Shown here in pieces: positions 8,471 to 17,847 of a stretch of 64,000 nucleotides of DNA; position 1 is the first letter of the stretch; each line of letters begins with the position of its first letter. The notes beneath the pieces are model-generated. The model saw only the letters and a list, made by a program, of their open reading frames with translations, did not search any database and was not told the DNA's origin. Source of the DNA: Aurantibacillus circumpalustris (lineage in GTDB: Bacteria > Bacteroidota > Bacteroidia > B-17B0 > Aurantibacillaceae); the NCBI RefSeq assembly GCF_029625215.1, contig NZ_CP121197.1:1054001-1118000 (forward strand), given 5' to 3'. Made by a program: the position numbers and the translations under genes.

Positions 8471-10633
8471 TTATTTTGCAAGAATTAACTCATCCACAAT
8501 ATTTTTAGCGCCACCAAGTTTATCTACAACAAACAACAAGTAACGAACATCTAAACAAATAGTACGGTTTAGCTCACCATCAAAAGCTATTTTATGGCTT
8601 AAGGCTTCGTAATTTCCATCAAAAGCAAGGCCTATTAATTCGCCCTTTGCATTTAAAACAGGAGATCCTGAATTACCACCTGTAATGTCGTTGGTGGTAA
8701 TAAATGTTACAACAATGTCATTTGTTTTTTTGTCGACGTATTGACCAAAATCTTTGGCAGCAATTAATTCAATTAATTTCGCCGGCGCATCAAATTCGTA
8801 ATCTCCCGGCGTATATTTTTCCATAACACCACTGAGTGTGCAAATTTCTTTGTAGTTAACCGCGTCTCTTGGCGAATAGGATTTTACGTTTCCAAATGAC
8901 ACGCGCATGGTTTGATTAGCGTCTGGATACAAAGCTTGTCCTTTTTTCATTTCTAAAACACCTTTAAGGTATTTATTTCCATAAGCATAATTCGTAGAAA
9001 TAAAATTTTTATAAAATTTAGAATAGTTGTTGTTGTAATTATTAATGAAAGCCAAAGCTGTTGAATAAGCTAAATCTTTGTGTAAGATCGCTGTATCAGG
9101 ATTTTCAACAAAAGCAGTAAATCGTGCAGCGTTTAACAAGATGCTTTTTTCAAAAACATCTTTTGCAAATTTCTTATAGGTTTCATCTTTTTCAAGATCA
9201 CCATAACTTGTTTTTAATTTAGTATAAAACTCTATTGGTTGTTGGTTTGCATCTACATCATGATAGTACATGTTTAACACCGTTGCAAGAATGCTTTTAT
9301 CTGAAGCCGTGTTTTCATCTTTATTAAAGCGTTCGAAACTGGCTTTAACCGCAGCAGTTGCTTTAGTTACGGCTTCAGGCTTAATCTCCTTAGCAGATAA
9401 AGCGTCATCGAGTGCTTTTAGACTGGAAGAAGCCGCTAAAAGTGGAGAACCCATGATTCCTTCGTTTAAATACACGCGGCCTTTAGCATAGGGTCTCCAG
9501 CTATCATACGAAGCTTTAATTCCAGAGAAAAGATTATCGTATTCAGACTTTCCTTTTGCCCAGGTTTCAAACTGTTTTTCTTCTTTTTCTTTTTGTGCAA
9601 GAACATTGTGTTTAATCAATTGCTTTGTTTCTCCATCAAAAAACTTCCAGTAATTTGCAATGCCGGCATATGAGCTTGCTAATTGAATTTTAACCGCAGG
9701 ATCTTTTACCATTTCAGTCATCATGGCTTTAAGTCTTGCATCACGAAGCGTCACAAGGTTTGGATTCTCAATGTCGATTTTAAGTTTAACGCCATGAGAA
9801 GTTTCGTAACGGTTAGTGCCGCCAGGGTAACCATAAATCATCGCATAGTCACCGTCATTCACACCTTTAATAGATACTTGTAAAAATTGTTTTGGTTTAT
9901 AAGGTACATTTTCAGCTTTAAAATCTGACGGTTTTCCATCTGCAGCCATGTATACTCTAAAAATGGAAAAATCACCTGTATGACGAGGCCACTCCCAATT
10001 ATCTGTGTCTCCACCAAATTTACCAATGCTTTCAGGTGGTGCGCCAACTAAACGCACATCGGTATAACGTTGGTAAGTAAATTTCAAAAACTGGTTGCCT
10101 TTAAAAAAACTGCTTACACGTGTTTCGTAACCGGTTCCGTCAGAGGTTTTTCCTGACATTTCGTTAAGCACTGTTGTTAGTTGAGTTGTAATATCTTCTG
10201 GCTTAACATCCTTTATTTTAGTAAGCACGGCCTCTGTTACATCTTCTATTTTAACCAAAAACTGCACGCTTAAACCAGGACAAGCAATTTCTTCTTGTTT
10301 ACTTTTAGCCCAAAAACCATCTTTTAAATAGTTGTGATCAACAGTACTCGAAGCTGCAATATTAGAATAACCGCAGTGGTGATTTGTAAACAATAACCCT
10401 TCTTTACTCACTACTTCAGCAGTGCAACCGCCACCAAAAAGTACAATAGCATCTTTTAAACTATTAGAGTTCATGCTATACAATTGTTCCTTGGTTAATT
10501 TAAGACCTCTTTTTGTCATGTCAGCGTATGTTTTCTCTCCAATTAAATGAACAAGCCACATACCTTCATCGGCCTTTACTGAAATACTGTTAATTGTAAA
10601 AAGTACAATTAGGGTAATTATTATTTTTTTCAT
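8471..10633 (-). CDS. S46-family dipeptidyl-peptidase, DPP7-like
   Basis: Secreted or periplasmic serine dipeptidyl-peptidase that removes dipeptides from extracellular peptides, typical of protein-fermenting or peptide-using Bacteroidota. 720 residues with the ATG at 10633, which begins a clean signal peptide (MKKIIITLIVLFTINSISVKA). The chymotrypsin-type triad is visible: His86 in TNHHCGY, Asp in GGDTDNWEWPRHTGDF, and Ser in ITGGNSGSPV. In the S46 family the residue 18 positions after the catalytic Ser decides the P1 preference: Gly in DPP7 (broad, hydrophobic), Arg in DPP11 (acidic). Here it is Gly (AFDGN), so DPP7-like is inferred. Monocistronic with its own terminator. Confidence 0.92.
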   Translation of the reverse strand: MKKIIITLIVLFTINSISVKADEGMWLVHLIGEKTYADMTKRGLKLTKEQLYSMNSNSLKDAIVLFGGGCTAEVVSKEGLLFTNHHCGYSNIAASSTVDHNYLKDGFWAKSKQEEIACPGLSVQFLVKIEDVTEAVLTKIKDVKPEDITTQLTTVLNEMSGKTSDGTGYETRVSSFFKGNQFLKFTYQRYTDVRLVGAPPESIGKFGGDTDNWEWPRHTGDFSIFRVYMAADGKPSDFKAENVPYKPKQFLQVSIKGVNDGDYAMIYGYPGGTNRYETSHGVKLKIDIENPNLVTLRDARLKAMMTEMVKDPAVKIQLASSYAGIANYWKFFDGETKQLIKHNVLAQKEKEEKQFETWAKGKSEYDNLFSGIKASYDSWRPYAKGRVYLNEGIMGSPLLAASSSLKALDDALSAKEIKPEAVTKATAAVKASFERFNKDENTASDKSILATVLNMYYHDVDANQQPIEFYTKLKTSYGDLEKDETYKKFAKDVFEKSILLNAARFTAFVENPDTAILHKDLAYSTALAFINNYNNNYSKFYKNFISTNYAYGNKYLKGVLEMKKGQALYPDANQTMRVSFGNVKSYSPRDAVNYKEICTLSGVMEKYTPGDYEFDAPAKLIELIAAKDFGQYVDKKTNDIVVTFITTNDITGGNSGSPVLNAKGELIGLAFDGNYEALSHKIAFDGELNRTICLDVRYLLFVVDKLGGAKNIVDELILAK

Positions 10634-10781
10634 GAATAAATTAATTTGTGAGATGCAAAAATAGCATTGAATTTGAAATAACAGCATGTTTTATGTCAAT
10701 CATTAGTCTTAAAAGGCCTTACACGGCAATTCTTACCAAGAAATCACGTCTTTTGGGGGATTTAATAAAAAGAATTCCTCG

Positions 10782-10797
10782 AAGCCGATATCGGCTT
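10782..10797. repeat. CCGATATCGG-centred palindrome
   Basis: AAGCCGATATCGGCTT is a perfect 16-bp palindrome. Its core resembles the hairpin at 41931-41952 (CCGATA..TATCGG), which suggests a dispersed intergenic palindrome family. Confidence 0.5.
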
Positions 10798-10822
10798 TAC
10801 TTCGGGGTGCCTAGTTTTTTTG

Positions 10823-10884
10823 GCCACGAATTACGCGAATTAGCATGAATGAATTTTGTTAGTAAAAATTAGTGTAATAGTGGC
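10823..10884. repeat. Imperfect long inverted repeat
   Basis: The left arm begins GCCACGAATTACGCGAATTA and the right arm ends AATTAGTGTAATAGTGGC. The arms pair over about 20 bp with 3-4 mismatches around a loop of about 22 nt. It lacks a T-tract, so it is more like an intergenic repeat than a terminator. Confidence 0.45.
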
Positions 10885-10956
10885 AGGATACTTCTAGACT
10901 CTGCCTCGAGGATATTCAATTAAAGAAAGTATCTTTATAAATAATACTTCGAATTT

Positions 10957-11880
10957 ATGAAAAGAATCTCGTTTTGTTTTGTTTTAATTTTTATAGTTGG
11001 GCATTTACCTTTCGCGGCGCAAACCACTGAAAAAGAATACAGCAATGGACACGGCGGAAAAATAAAGTTGCCACTTGGTGATATTTCATTTGCCGATAAA
11101 ATGGTGAGTTATAAAACAGGCACTCCAGCTCCTATTCCTGAAAACAGAAATCCTAATGATGGAATTGGTAAGCCAGACTTTAACGAGATGAGAGTAAGTG
11201 GCTTTGTGTCTTTAGGAACTGGGGGTGAATTAATTTTGGCCTTTACTGACAATGCCTTAGTAAATATTGAGGGTCCAGATTTATATGTTTTTGAAGTGGG
11301 AAGATATGTTGAAGAAACGTTTTTGTATGTTTCAAAGAATGGAAAAACCTGGATTAACGTTGGGAAAATAAGTGGCGGCAACGCTTTAATTGAAATTGGC
11401 GATTCAACAAAACCTGGAGATATTTTTACTTACGTGAAACTGGTAGACGCAGGAACAACTTCCAAAAAAGGTGATCACATGTGGCCGGGTGCCGATATTG
11501 ATGCGGTTGCCGCAATTGGTTCAGCAAAACAATTATCCTTAAATTCTCTGTACTTATTTAATACCAATGAAGCGAAAATTAAAACAACGGCAAAAAAAGA
11601 ATTGGACGAAATTATAAATGAACTGAAAGCAAATCCACTATTTAACCTTGTTATAAATGGCCACACCGATAGTACTGGGAATAAGAAATTAAACCAAAAA
11701 TTGTCGGTTGATCGTGCTGAAGCAATTCGAAATTATTTCGTAACAAAACTACCCGAATTAAAAAATAAAATTACAACAAATGGTTATGCCGATGAGATGC
11801 CTGTGTCAACAAACCTTACAGATGAGGGGCGAGAAAAAAACAGAAGAGTGGAAGTGTTTTTTATACCGATAAAAAAATAA
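10957..11880 (+). CDS. Secreted protein with a lectin-like surface domain and OmpA C-terminal domain
   Basis: 307 residues: signal peptide (MKRISFCFVLIFIVGHLPFAAQ), an N-terminal beta-rich domain (about 30-190) and an OmpA/MotB peptidoglycan-binding domain (about 195-307). The N-terminal part has SLGTGGELILAFTDNAL, GPDLYVFEVG and PGADIDAVAAIGSAKQ. This pattern occurs in uncharacterised secreted cell-surface proteins, often without OmpA. The OmpA part carries the INGHTDSTGNKKLNQKLSVDRA and EKNRRVEVFF signatures that bind diaminopimelate. The fusion suggests an envelope protein anchored to peptidoglycan that shows a ligand-binding domain. Stands alone; role unknown. Confidence 0.75.
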   Translation: MKRISFCFVLIFIVGHLPFAAQTTEKEYSNGHGGKIKLPLGDISFADKMVSYKTGTPAPIPENRNPNDGIGKPDFNEMRVSGFVSLGTGGELILAFTDNALVNIEGPDLYVFEVGRYVEETFLYVSKNGKTWINVGKISGGNALIEIGDSTKPGDIFTYVKLVDAGTTSKKGDHMWPGADIDAVAAIGSAKQLSLNSLYLFNTNEAKIKTTAKKELDEIINELKANPLFNLVINGHTDSTGNKKLNQKLSVDRAEAIRNYFVTKLPELKNKITTNGYADEMPVSTNLTDEGREKNRRVEVFFIPIKK

Positions 11881-12043
11881 GAAGAAATAGAATCAAAAGT
11901 ATAAAAATTTCTCTTAGAAAATGTGCTAGCACTGACAAGAATACTACCTGTTACTTAAAAGCTTGCCAAAAACGCCCACATTACGCGTTCCTTTTCAAAA
12001 ATAAAACAGCTTAATAGGAAAGCCGGTTCATTTGTTTTATTTG

Positions 12044-12117
12044 TGACTCCGAAGGGATTCGAACCCCCAACCAACAGAACCGGAATCTGTCATTCTATCC
12101 AATTGAACTACGGAGCC
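12044..12117 (-). tRNA. tRNA-Arg (anticodon CCG)
   Basis: The minus strand folds as a 74-nt cloverleaf. The acceptor GGCTCCG pairs with CGGAGTC (one G-T pair), followed by discriminator A. The D-arm is TAGTTCAATTGGATAGA-like, the anticodon stem ACAGA/TCTGT closes the loop TTCCGGT giving anticodon CCG, and the T-loop is GGTTCGAATCC. The terminal CCA is not encoded. It reads CGG codons. Confidence 0.95.
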
Positions 12118-12207
12118 ATATTTTAGGCAAATATAGCATCATATTTGCTCGCGTAATATAATATTATTGTAATTTTAGCGTTATAAGCTAACTTGTGATT
12201 TTGAAAT

Positions 12208-14544
12208 ATGTATAGGACTCTCTTTTTTCTTTTTTGTGTAATTTTTTTCCCTGCTTTTTCGCAAGTTGGGCCACGAACCTGGCAAGATAATTTAGGAATT
12301 AATTCTTGTAATACGGTAACCAAAAACGGCTCTACCGTTTATGCTTCAAATTATTATGGACTGGTAAAGTTTAATGAAGAAGAACTCGTTACCGAGCCGC
12401 TCAACAAAATAAACGGGCTCAGTGACATTGGTATTCGTTTACTGCGCACAAATACCTACAATAGCAAGGTTTTAGTTATTTATGATAACAGTAATATCGA
12501 CATAATTGACGCCAACGGAAACATCATAAATTACCCGGACATCAAATTAAAATCAATAAACGGAAAAAAAATCATAAATGAAGTCACCTTTGATAAGCAG
12601 TACGCTTATTTAGCCTGTGGCTTTGGAATTATTGTGTTTGACACAGATAAACTCGAAACAAAAGAAACCTATATTATTGGGCCAAATGCAACGAATATGC
12701 AAATTCAACAAATAGCCTTAAATGATACATATATTTTTGCAGCTACTCCCGTTGGAATGTATAGAGCAAATAGAAGTAGTGCATTAAATAATTATGTTAA
12801 TTGGACTTTAGACACACTGAGATTGCCAAAAGGTATCTATTGTGGGGTGCAAAATGTTCAAGGTAAAATAGTAGGGTGCTATTGCCCAAGTACTGCAGAC
12901 GTTGATTTTAAAGGAAAAGATTCCGTTTTTGTTTTTGCAAACAACAACTGGACTAAATTAGAGCCAAATGGCCAAACCATAATAAAAATGGGCCCAGTGT
13001 ACAAAAATCTTTTTTCTACGGTCGATCCACTTGGTTTAATCGTGAAGGATATAGATTCAATGAGACTTGTACAACAGCTTATTCATTTTGATGGTGTATT
13101 TGATTATGGCACATACAGAGATTCTTATTTTGGATTAGATCATTCAAAAAGAGTGTCTTATTGGATTGCCGATGCGCGCTTTGGATTAAATCAGTTTTAC
13201 GAATATTACGATCCAAACAAAAGAGTTACCCGAAATGGCATGAACAAAAGCATCATTTCAAACATAGATATATTTAAGGGTAAAGTGGCTGTTTCCCCAT
13301 CATTGATTAACAATACCGGTTCTGGTAATTATTCAAGAGAAGGTATAAATACGCTTAGAGAAGGATATTGGTCATATTTAAAATGTTTAGACGATGATGG
13401 TAATATCATTCAAGATGTCACTTCGGTTTTGTGGGATAGAATAGACACAAGCAAAATGTGGATAGCTTCCTGGTATTATGGTGTAATGCAATTCAAAAAC
13501 AATAAGGCAGTAAGACCAGCCTATACGCCTACCAATAATCCTACTATGAGCACCTATAATGGTGAGCCAAGATGCTCGGGATTAAGTATGGATAAGCAAG
13601 GCAATCTTTGGTTTGCCAGTAGCGATCAAAAAGCCTTTTTAAATGTAATTAAGAAAAACGGAGGGTACCAAAGTTTTACTTTTGACGTGACTCACGGTTT
13701 TGCCCGGAAAACTTTTACTGACAGAAATAATTATGTTTGGGTTCTTCATGAAAGAGACGGCGGATTAACAGTATATAAACATAATAATTTTGAACCCCCT
13801 CGCCTCAATTCAAATTATAAATGGCTCAGTAATTCAATCGGCAACGGTAATTTGCAGTCAAACTCAATTTATTCAATAGCAGAAGATTTAGACGGTAAAA
13901 TATGGATAGGCACCAGCCAGGGAATTAGTGTTTTTTATAACCCGACAGCAATTTTTAATGGCGGTAATTTTGATTCACAACCAATTAAAATTATTCAAGA
14001 TGGAAATGTTGAACTTTTGTTGGGCAAGGAAATTGTAACCGCAATTAAAGCCGACGGAGCTAATAATAAATGGTGCGGCACCCAGTCAGGCGGGGTATAT
14101 TGTTTTAGTCCAGATGGTTTGAAGCAACTTTACCACTTTACGAAAGAAAACAGTCCCTTGTACTCCAATACGATTATTGACATAAATTACAACGATGCTA
14201 CAGGCGATGTTTTTTTCGGAACAGAAGCTGGCCTGCAATCATTTAGGGGAATTGTTGTGGTGGGTGAAGAGGACTATTCGAGCGGTGTTTATGCTTATCC
14301 AAACCCTGTAAAACCTGGTTATCTGGGCACGGTTTTAATAAGAGGTTTGGTGGATGACTCCATTGTAAAAATTGTAGATGAAAGTGGGAATATGGTGTGG
14401 GAAGCTAAGTCTAGCGGCGGGCAAATAGAGTGGCCAATAACAACCTTTGCTAACACAAGAGCAACTTCTGGAGTCTATATCGTTTACGCTTCTAACGCTA
14501 CAGGAGAACTTCGAGCTTCCACAAAAATTCTTGTTGTAAATTAA
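12208..14544 (+). CDS. porZ: Type IX secretion component PorZ
   Basis: PorZ is a surface subunit of the T9SS attachment complex that presents A-LPS to the sortase PorU. The 778-residue protein has a signal peptide (MYRTLFFLFCVIFFPAFSQ), the family opening GPRTWQDNLGINSCNTVTKNG, two beta-propeller-like domains with repeated propeller blades such as DLDGKIWIGTSQGISVFY, and a C-terminal beta domain (VYAYPNPVKPGY to STKILVVN) like a type A sorting domain. All fit PorZ. Its stop TAA shares one base with the recO ATG, so the two are co-transcribed. The tRNA-Arg lies divergently upstream. Confidence 0.88.
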   Translation: MYRTLFFLFCVIFFPAFSQVGPRTWQDNLGINSCNTVTKNGSTVYASNYYGLVKFNEEELVTEPLNKINGLSDIGIRLLRTNTYNSKVLVIYDNSNIDIIDANGNIINYPDIKLKSINGKKIINEVTFDKQYAYLACGFGIIVFDTDKLETKETYIIGPNATNMQIQQIALNDTYIFAATPVGMYRANRSSALNNYVNWTLDTLRLPKGIYCGVQNVQGKIVGCYCPSTADVDFKGKDSVFVFANNNWTKLEPNGQTIIKMGPVYKNLFSTVDPLGLIVKDIDSMRLVQQLIHFDGVFDYGTYRDSYFGLDHSKRVSYWIADARFGLNQFYEYYDPNKRVTRNGMNKSIISNIDIFKGKVAVSPSLINNTGSGNYSREGINTLREGYWSYLKCLDDDGNIIQDVTSVLWDRIDTSKMWIASWYYGVMQFKNNKAVRPAYTPTNNPTMSTYNGEPRCSGLSMDKQGNLWFASSDQKAFLNVIKKNGGYQSFTFDVTHGFARKTFTDRNNYVWVLHERDGGLTVYKHNNFEPPRLNSNYKWLSNSIGNGNLQSNSIYSIAEDLDGKIWIGTSQGISVFYNPTAIFNGGNFDSQPIKIIQDGNVELLLGKEIVTAIKADGANNKWCGTQSGGVYCFSPDGLKQLYHFTKENSPLYSNTIIDINYNDATGDVFFGTEAGLQSFRGIVVVGEEDYSSGVYAYPNPVKPGYLGTVLIRGLVDDSIVKIVDESGNMVWEAKSSGGQIEWPITTFANTRATSGVYIVYASNATGELRASTKILVVN

Positions 14545-15260
14545 TGCGTGTTTCCGATCAGGCAATCGTTTTGCAGGCAATTAAGCATGGCGATAAAAAA
14601 TTTATTTTAAAATTATATACCCGTGGTCATGGAATGATTACCGTTTCCACGCATGTGAGCAATGGTGTCAAATCAAAAATTAAACCTGCAAGCGTTTTAC
14701 CATTAAGTTTAATGGATGTAGAATTAATTGTAAAAGAAAACAAAGAAATTCATCAACTCACCGAAGCCTCTTGTTATTATGTTAGCTCGCAAATTTCAAA
14801 CTCTATAGCCAAACTCAGTATTGCTCAGTTCTTAAACGAAATCCTTATCAAAACGCTTAAAGAACAGAGTGCCAACACACACGTTTATGAGTTTATAGAA
14901 ACATGCCTTAAATTTTTAAACGATACAGACAACTGCATCAATCTTCACCTTTATTTCTTAAGTGAATTTACCCGATATCTTGGCTTTGAACCTCAAAATA
15001 ATTTCACGTCTAATACTCCCTATTTCGATTGCCGTGAAGGACGCTTTTCTTCGGTGGGTTTAACTATGCCACTTGGATTAAATAAAGAAGATTCTTTGCT
15101 TTTTTCTGAATTTTTAAAAATCAACAGCTTAAAAAGTGGTATTACTAACGTTCAACGCCAAACGTTGCTGGAGATTTTGTTGGCATACTATAAATTACAT
15201 GTGCCAGGCTTTAATGAAGTAAAAAGTCTTGAGGTATTAAGAGAAGTTGTTTCGGGGTAA
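14544..15260 (+). CDS. recO: DNA repair protein RecO
   Basis: RecO helps load RecA on SSB-coated DNA in the RecFOR pathway and anneals strands. 238 residues. The N-terminal OB-fold is seen in the opening VSDQAIVLQAIKHGDKKFILKLYTR cut by the HGDKKFI turn, then ISTHVSNG-like and KIKPASVLPLSLMDVE segments. The helical C-terminal part has FLSEFTRYLGFEPQN, typical of RecO. The zinc-binding Cys cluster of some RecO proteins is reduced to a lone Cys (YFDCREGRFS), as in other Bacteroidota. Start overlaps the porZ stop by one base. Confidence 0.88.
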   Translation: MRVSDQAIVLQAIKHGDKKFILKLYTRGHGMITVSTHVSNGVKSKIKPASVLPLSLMDVELIVKENKEIHQLTEASCYYVSSQISNSIAKLSIAQFLNEILIKTLKEQSANTHVYEFIETCLKFLNDTDNCINLHLYFLSEFTRYLGFEPQNNFTSNTPYFDCREGRFSSVGLTMPLGLNKEDSLLFSEFLKINSLKSGITNVQRQTLLEILLAYYKLHVPGFNEVKSLEVLREVVSG

Positions 15261-15282
15261 AACGATACCAAACTTTAAAACG

Positions 15283-15314
15283 CAAAAAAGCCGCCCGGAA
15301 TTTCCGTACGGCTT
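15283..15314 (-). terminator. Terminator after rpmH
   Basis: Outer stem AAGCCG / CGGCTT with an inner CGGAA / TTCCG stem. On the minus strand the hairpin ends in six T residues, 22 nt past the rpmH stop. The plus side could also stop recO transcripts but has no T-tract. Confidence 0.7.
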
Positions 15315-15335
15315 CAATTCTAAAATAAAAGAATC

Positions 15336-15491
15336 TTATTTATGAGTTTTTTCGCTGCTAACAGTCAATTTTGCGCGACCTTTTGCACGACGAGATGCTA
15401 ATACACGACGTCCGTTTGCAGTTGCCATACGCTCTTTAAATCCATGTTTGTTTTTTCTCTTGCGTTGCGATGGTTGGAAAGTCCTTTTCAT
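15336..15491 (-). CDS. rpmH: Ribosomal protein L34
   Basis: A 51-residue basic protein, [18 protein letters not shown] then [21 protein letters not shown]. This is the universal L34 sequence (RTFQPS, HGFRxRM, GRxVLxxRRxKGR) with a short hydrophilic tail. Large-subunit component. In many bacteria rpmH lies by dnaA and rnpA near oriC; here neither is adjacent, as is usual in Bacteroidota. It is transcribed alone, against recO and divergently from the ABC exporter. Confidence 0.97.
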   Translation of the reverse strand: MKRTFQPSQRKRKNKHGFKERMATANGRRVLASRRAKGRAKLTVSSEKTHK

Positions 15492-15640
15492 GATATATTT
15501 TTATTAAAATGTTGTTTATTCCTAAAAATGGAGTGCAAATATAGAGCTAATTTTTGTTCCGACAAATTTTATTTGAAAAAACTACTGCATTTATTGATGT
15601 TCCGATTACAATTTAATGACAAGATAAGTTATTAATGACG

Positions 15641-15648
15641 TAATTTTG
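15641..15648 (+). promoter_or_regulatory. -7 promoter box of ABC exporter
   Basis: TAATTTTG matches TAnnTTTG and ends 9 nt before the ATG at 15658. No clear -33 TTG at normal spacing. It supports the ATG over the TTG at 15646, which lies inside the box. Confidence 0.45.
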
Positions 15649-15657
15649 GGGTTTTAT

Positions 15658-17502
15658 ATGGCAAAAGAGCAAAAAAGGGGCGCTGGTCCAACCAATAGCG
15701 CCAACGACGAATTACCGAAAGCGAAGCTAAATGTAGCCAACTTAAAGCGCTCAATGCGCCTTTTCGCATATTTAGGCAAGCAAAAGTGGAAGTTTGTCCT
15801 TGGAATGATTTTTCTTGCGGCAAGTGCTGGCGTTGGGCTTATTTTTCCTCTAAAATCAGGTCAAATGTTGGGTTATTTAGCCGAAAACACCCTTTCACCC
15901 GAAGAAATAAGTGGCGATTTAATGAAAATTGGCCTCGTACTTCTCATTATTTTGGTTCTTCAGGCAGCTTTTTCTTTCGGACGTGTGTACCTTTTTGCCC
16001 AGGTTACAGAAAACATTCTAAAAGCACTTCGTAAAGACACGTTTAAACAATTGATTCAAATGCCAATGAGTTTTTTCTCAAAAAACCAGGTAGCGGAACT
16101 AAGTAGTAGAATGGCAACAGATATCAGTGTAATTTCCGATGCTTTTACCGTTAACATTGCTGAACTTATAAGACAAACCATTGTTGGTGTGGGAGGCCTA
16201 ATTTTATTAATTGTTACAAGTGAATGGGCCATAACAAAATGGTTTTTAGTTATTATACCACCTTTGACTATTGTTGCTATTATGTTTTCGCGAAGAATTA
16301 GAAAATTCTCGAAAGTATATCAGGAAAAAATCGCCGAATCAAACGTTGTGGTGGGCGAAGCGCTTACAGGCATCACGAATGTAAAAACATTTACGAACGA
16401 GAAATACGAGATAAATAAATACGATAAAATATCAGAGGTAATTCGTGAGTTCGGTATAAAATATGGCATTTTCAGAGGGTTGTTCTTTTCTTTTGTAATG
16501 ATTTTTGTTTTTGGGTCTATCTTTTTTATTCTTTGGCAAATGCTTTTTGCTTTAAAAGTAGATAAAAGTATAACAGCAGAAGACTTTGGAACTTTTATGA
16601 TGCTGTCTCTTTTTGTCGCGGGATCTCTTGGCGGTTTACCAGAACAAATAGCATCTATTCAACGTGCATTAGGCGCCACAGACAGAGTGTTTGAGCTAAT
16701 TGATGGCGACATAGAAAGTATCGATCTTCTTAAAGACAACAGTATTTTAGAAAAACACACCAAAGGTGAAATTCAATTTAAAAACATTTCTTTTAATTAT
16801 CCTTCACGACCAGATTTTAATGTCCTTAAGAATATTGATTTTAAAGTGGAAGCAGGCCAAACGGTTGCGTTGGTGGGCTCAAGCGGTTCTGGAAAGAGTA
16901 CCATTGCTTCCCTCATTCTAAGATTTTATGACCCAACAAGTGGTTCAGTTTTGATAGATGGAATTGATAACAGATCTATTTCACTTACAGAACTCAGAAA
17001 ACAGATTGCCTTGGTGCCGCAGGATGTCATTTTATTTGCAGGAAGCATTCGTGATAACATTGCTTACGGCCGTCCAAATGCGACTGATCTTGAAATTGAA
17101 GAAGCTGCGCGTAAGGCGAATGCGTACGATTTTGTTTTTTCTTTTCCTGATAAATTTCAAACACTTGTTGGGGAGCGTGGGATACAGCTTTCTGGCGGAC
17201 AACGTCAGCGCATTGCCATAGCACGCGCCGTGCTTAAAAACCCAAGTATTTTAATTCTCGATGAGGCTACAAGCAGTCTTGATAGTGAAAGTGAATACCT
17301 TGTGCAAGAAGCTCTAGATAAATTAATGGTTGGTAGAACAAGTGTTGTTATTGCACATCGCTTGGCTACCATAAAAAATGCAGATAAAATTATTGTTCTG
17401 CAAGACGGCGTGGTTCAAGAAAGTGGTAAACACCAAGAGTTGATTTTAAACGACCAAGGACTGTACTACAAATTAAGTAAAATGCAATTTGAGCTAAGTT
17501 GA
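15658..17502 (+). CDS. ABC exporter, fused permease and ATPase (MsbA/ABCB-like)
   Basis: 614 residues: a six-helix type IV exporter transmembrane domain (about 40-330) followed by a nucleotide-binding domain. Walker A GSSGSGKST, Q-loop LVPQDVILFAG, signature LSGGQRQRIAIARA, Walker B ILILDEATSSLD and the H-loop IAHRLATI are all intact. A homodimer would export a lipid, drug or peptide; the family includes MsbA lipid A flippases, but sequence alone does not fix the substrate. ATG at 15658 follows a promoter box that covers the alternative TTG start. Own terminator downstream. Confidence 0.88.
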   Translation: MAKEQKRGAGPTNSANDELPKAKLNVANLKRSMRLFAYLGKQKWKFVLGMIFLAASAGVGLIFPLKSGQMLGYLAENTLSPEEISGDLMKIGLVLLIILVLQAAFSFGRVYLFAQVTENILKALRKDTFKQLIQMPMSFFSKNQVAELSSRMATDISVISDAFTVNIAELIRQTIVGVGGLILLIVTSEWAITKWFLVIIPPLTIVAIMFSRRIRKFSKVYQEKIAESNVVVGEALTGITNVKTFTNEKYEINKYDKISEVIREFGIKYGIFRGLFFSFVMIFVFGSIFFILWQMLFALKVDKSITAEDFGTFMMLSLFVAGSLGGLPEQIASIQRALGATDRVFELIDGDIESIDLLKDNSILEKHTKGEIQFKNISFNYPSRPDFNVLKNIDFKVEAGQTVALVGSSGSGKSTIASLILRFYDPTSGSVLIDGIDNRSISLTELRKQIALVPQDVILFAGSIRDNIAYGRPNATDLEIEEAARKANAYDFVFSFPDKFQTLVGERGIQLSGGQRQRIAIARAVLKNPSILILDEATSSLDSESEYLVQEALDKLMVGRTSVVIAHRLATIKNADKIIVLQDGVVQESGKHQELILNDQGLYYKLSKMQFELS

Positions 17503-17847
17503 TTTAGTTAGTAATAAAAAACAGGCAGCCTGTCGAACTGCCTGTTTTGCGTAATAGCCATTTTCTTACTAAACACACTAAAAGGGCAAACAATCTATAT
17601 CCCAAATAATTTAAGAAAACGAAGTGCGGGCTACTACATATTTTAATCGTTTTTCCAGGTATACAAACAAATACACTTGATTTTAGAAAAGGGTTGGGCA
17701 GGGCATAAATTTTAACAATTTTATAATCTCCCCAATTTCTCTGGCTTAAGAAGCCAATAACTGGTAATTATGAGGATACATAAGGCATTAAATAAGGTTC
17801 TTCAGCTAATTCTTCTTATTTTTATCATTCTAAAATTCAATTGAATT
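17503..17847. other. Gene-free interval
   Basis: Holds the exporter terminator (17516-17548). The rest has no convincing gene or promoter. A 14-bp AT palindrome AATTCAATTGAATT abuts the next ATG (17834-17847), probably by chance given the base composition. Confidence 0.6.
17516..17548 (+). terminator. Terminator of ABC exporter
   Basis: Stem AAAACAGGCAG with CTGCCTGTTTT around a 9-nt loop, starting 14 nt past the stop and ending in four T residues. Confidence 0.8.

Larger units (their letters stand above)
10634..10956. other. Gene-free interval with two palindromic elements
   Basis: No credible gene. The stretch separates the divergent S46 peptidase and OmpA-domain genes and must hold both promoters, but I see no clear TAnnTTTG box. 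It holds a perfect 16-bp palindrome and, downstream, an imperfect long inverted repeat, both listed separately. Confidence 0.6.

Noticed and set aside
10648-10848. 66-codon frame in the gene-free interval
   Set aside because: Runs through the palindrome, shows no family pattern or signal peptide, and has no start context.
17834-17847. Operator palindrome directly before the AsmA-like ATG
   Set aside because: AATTCAATTGAATT is AT-rich and likely by chance in this base composition.
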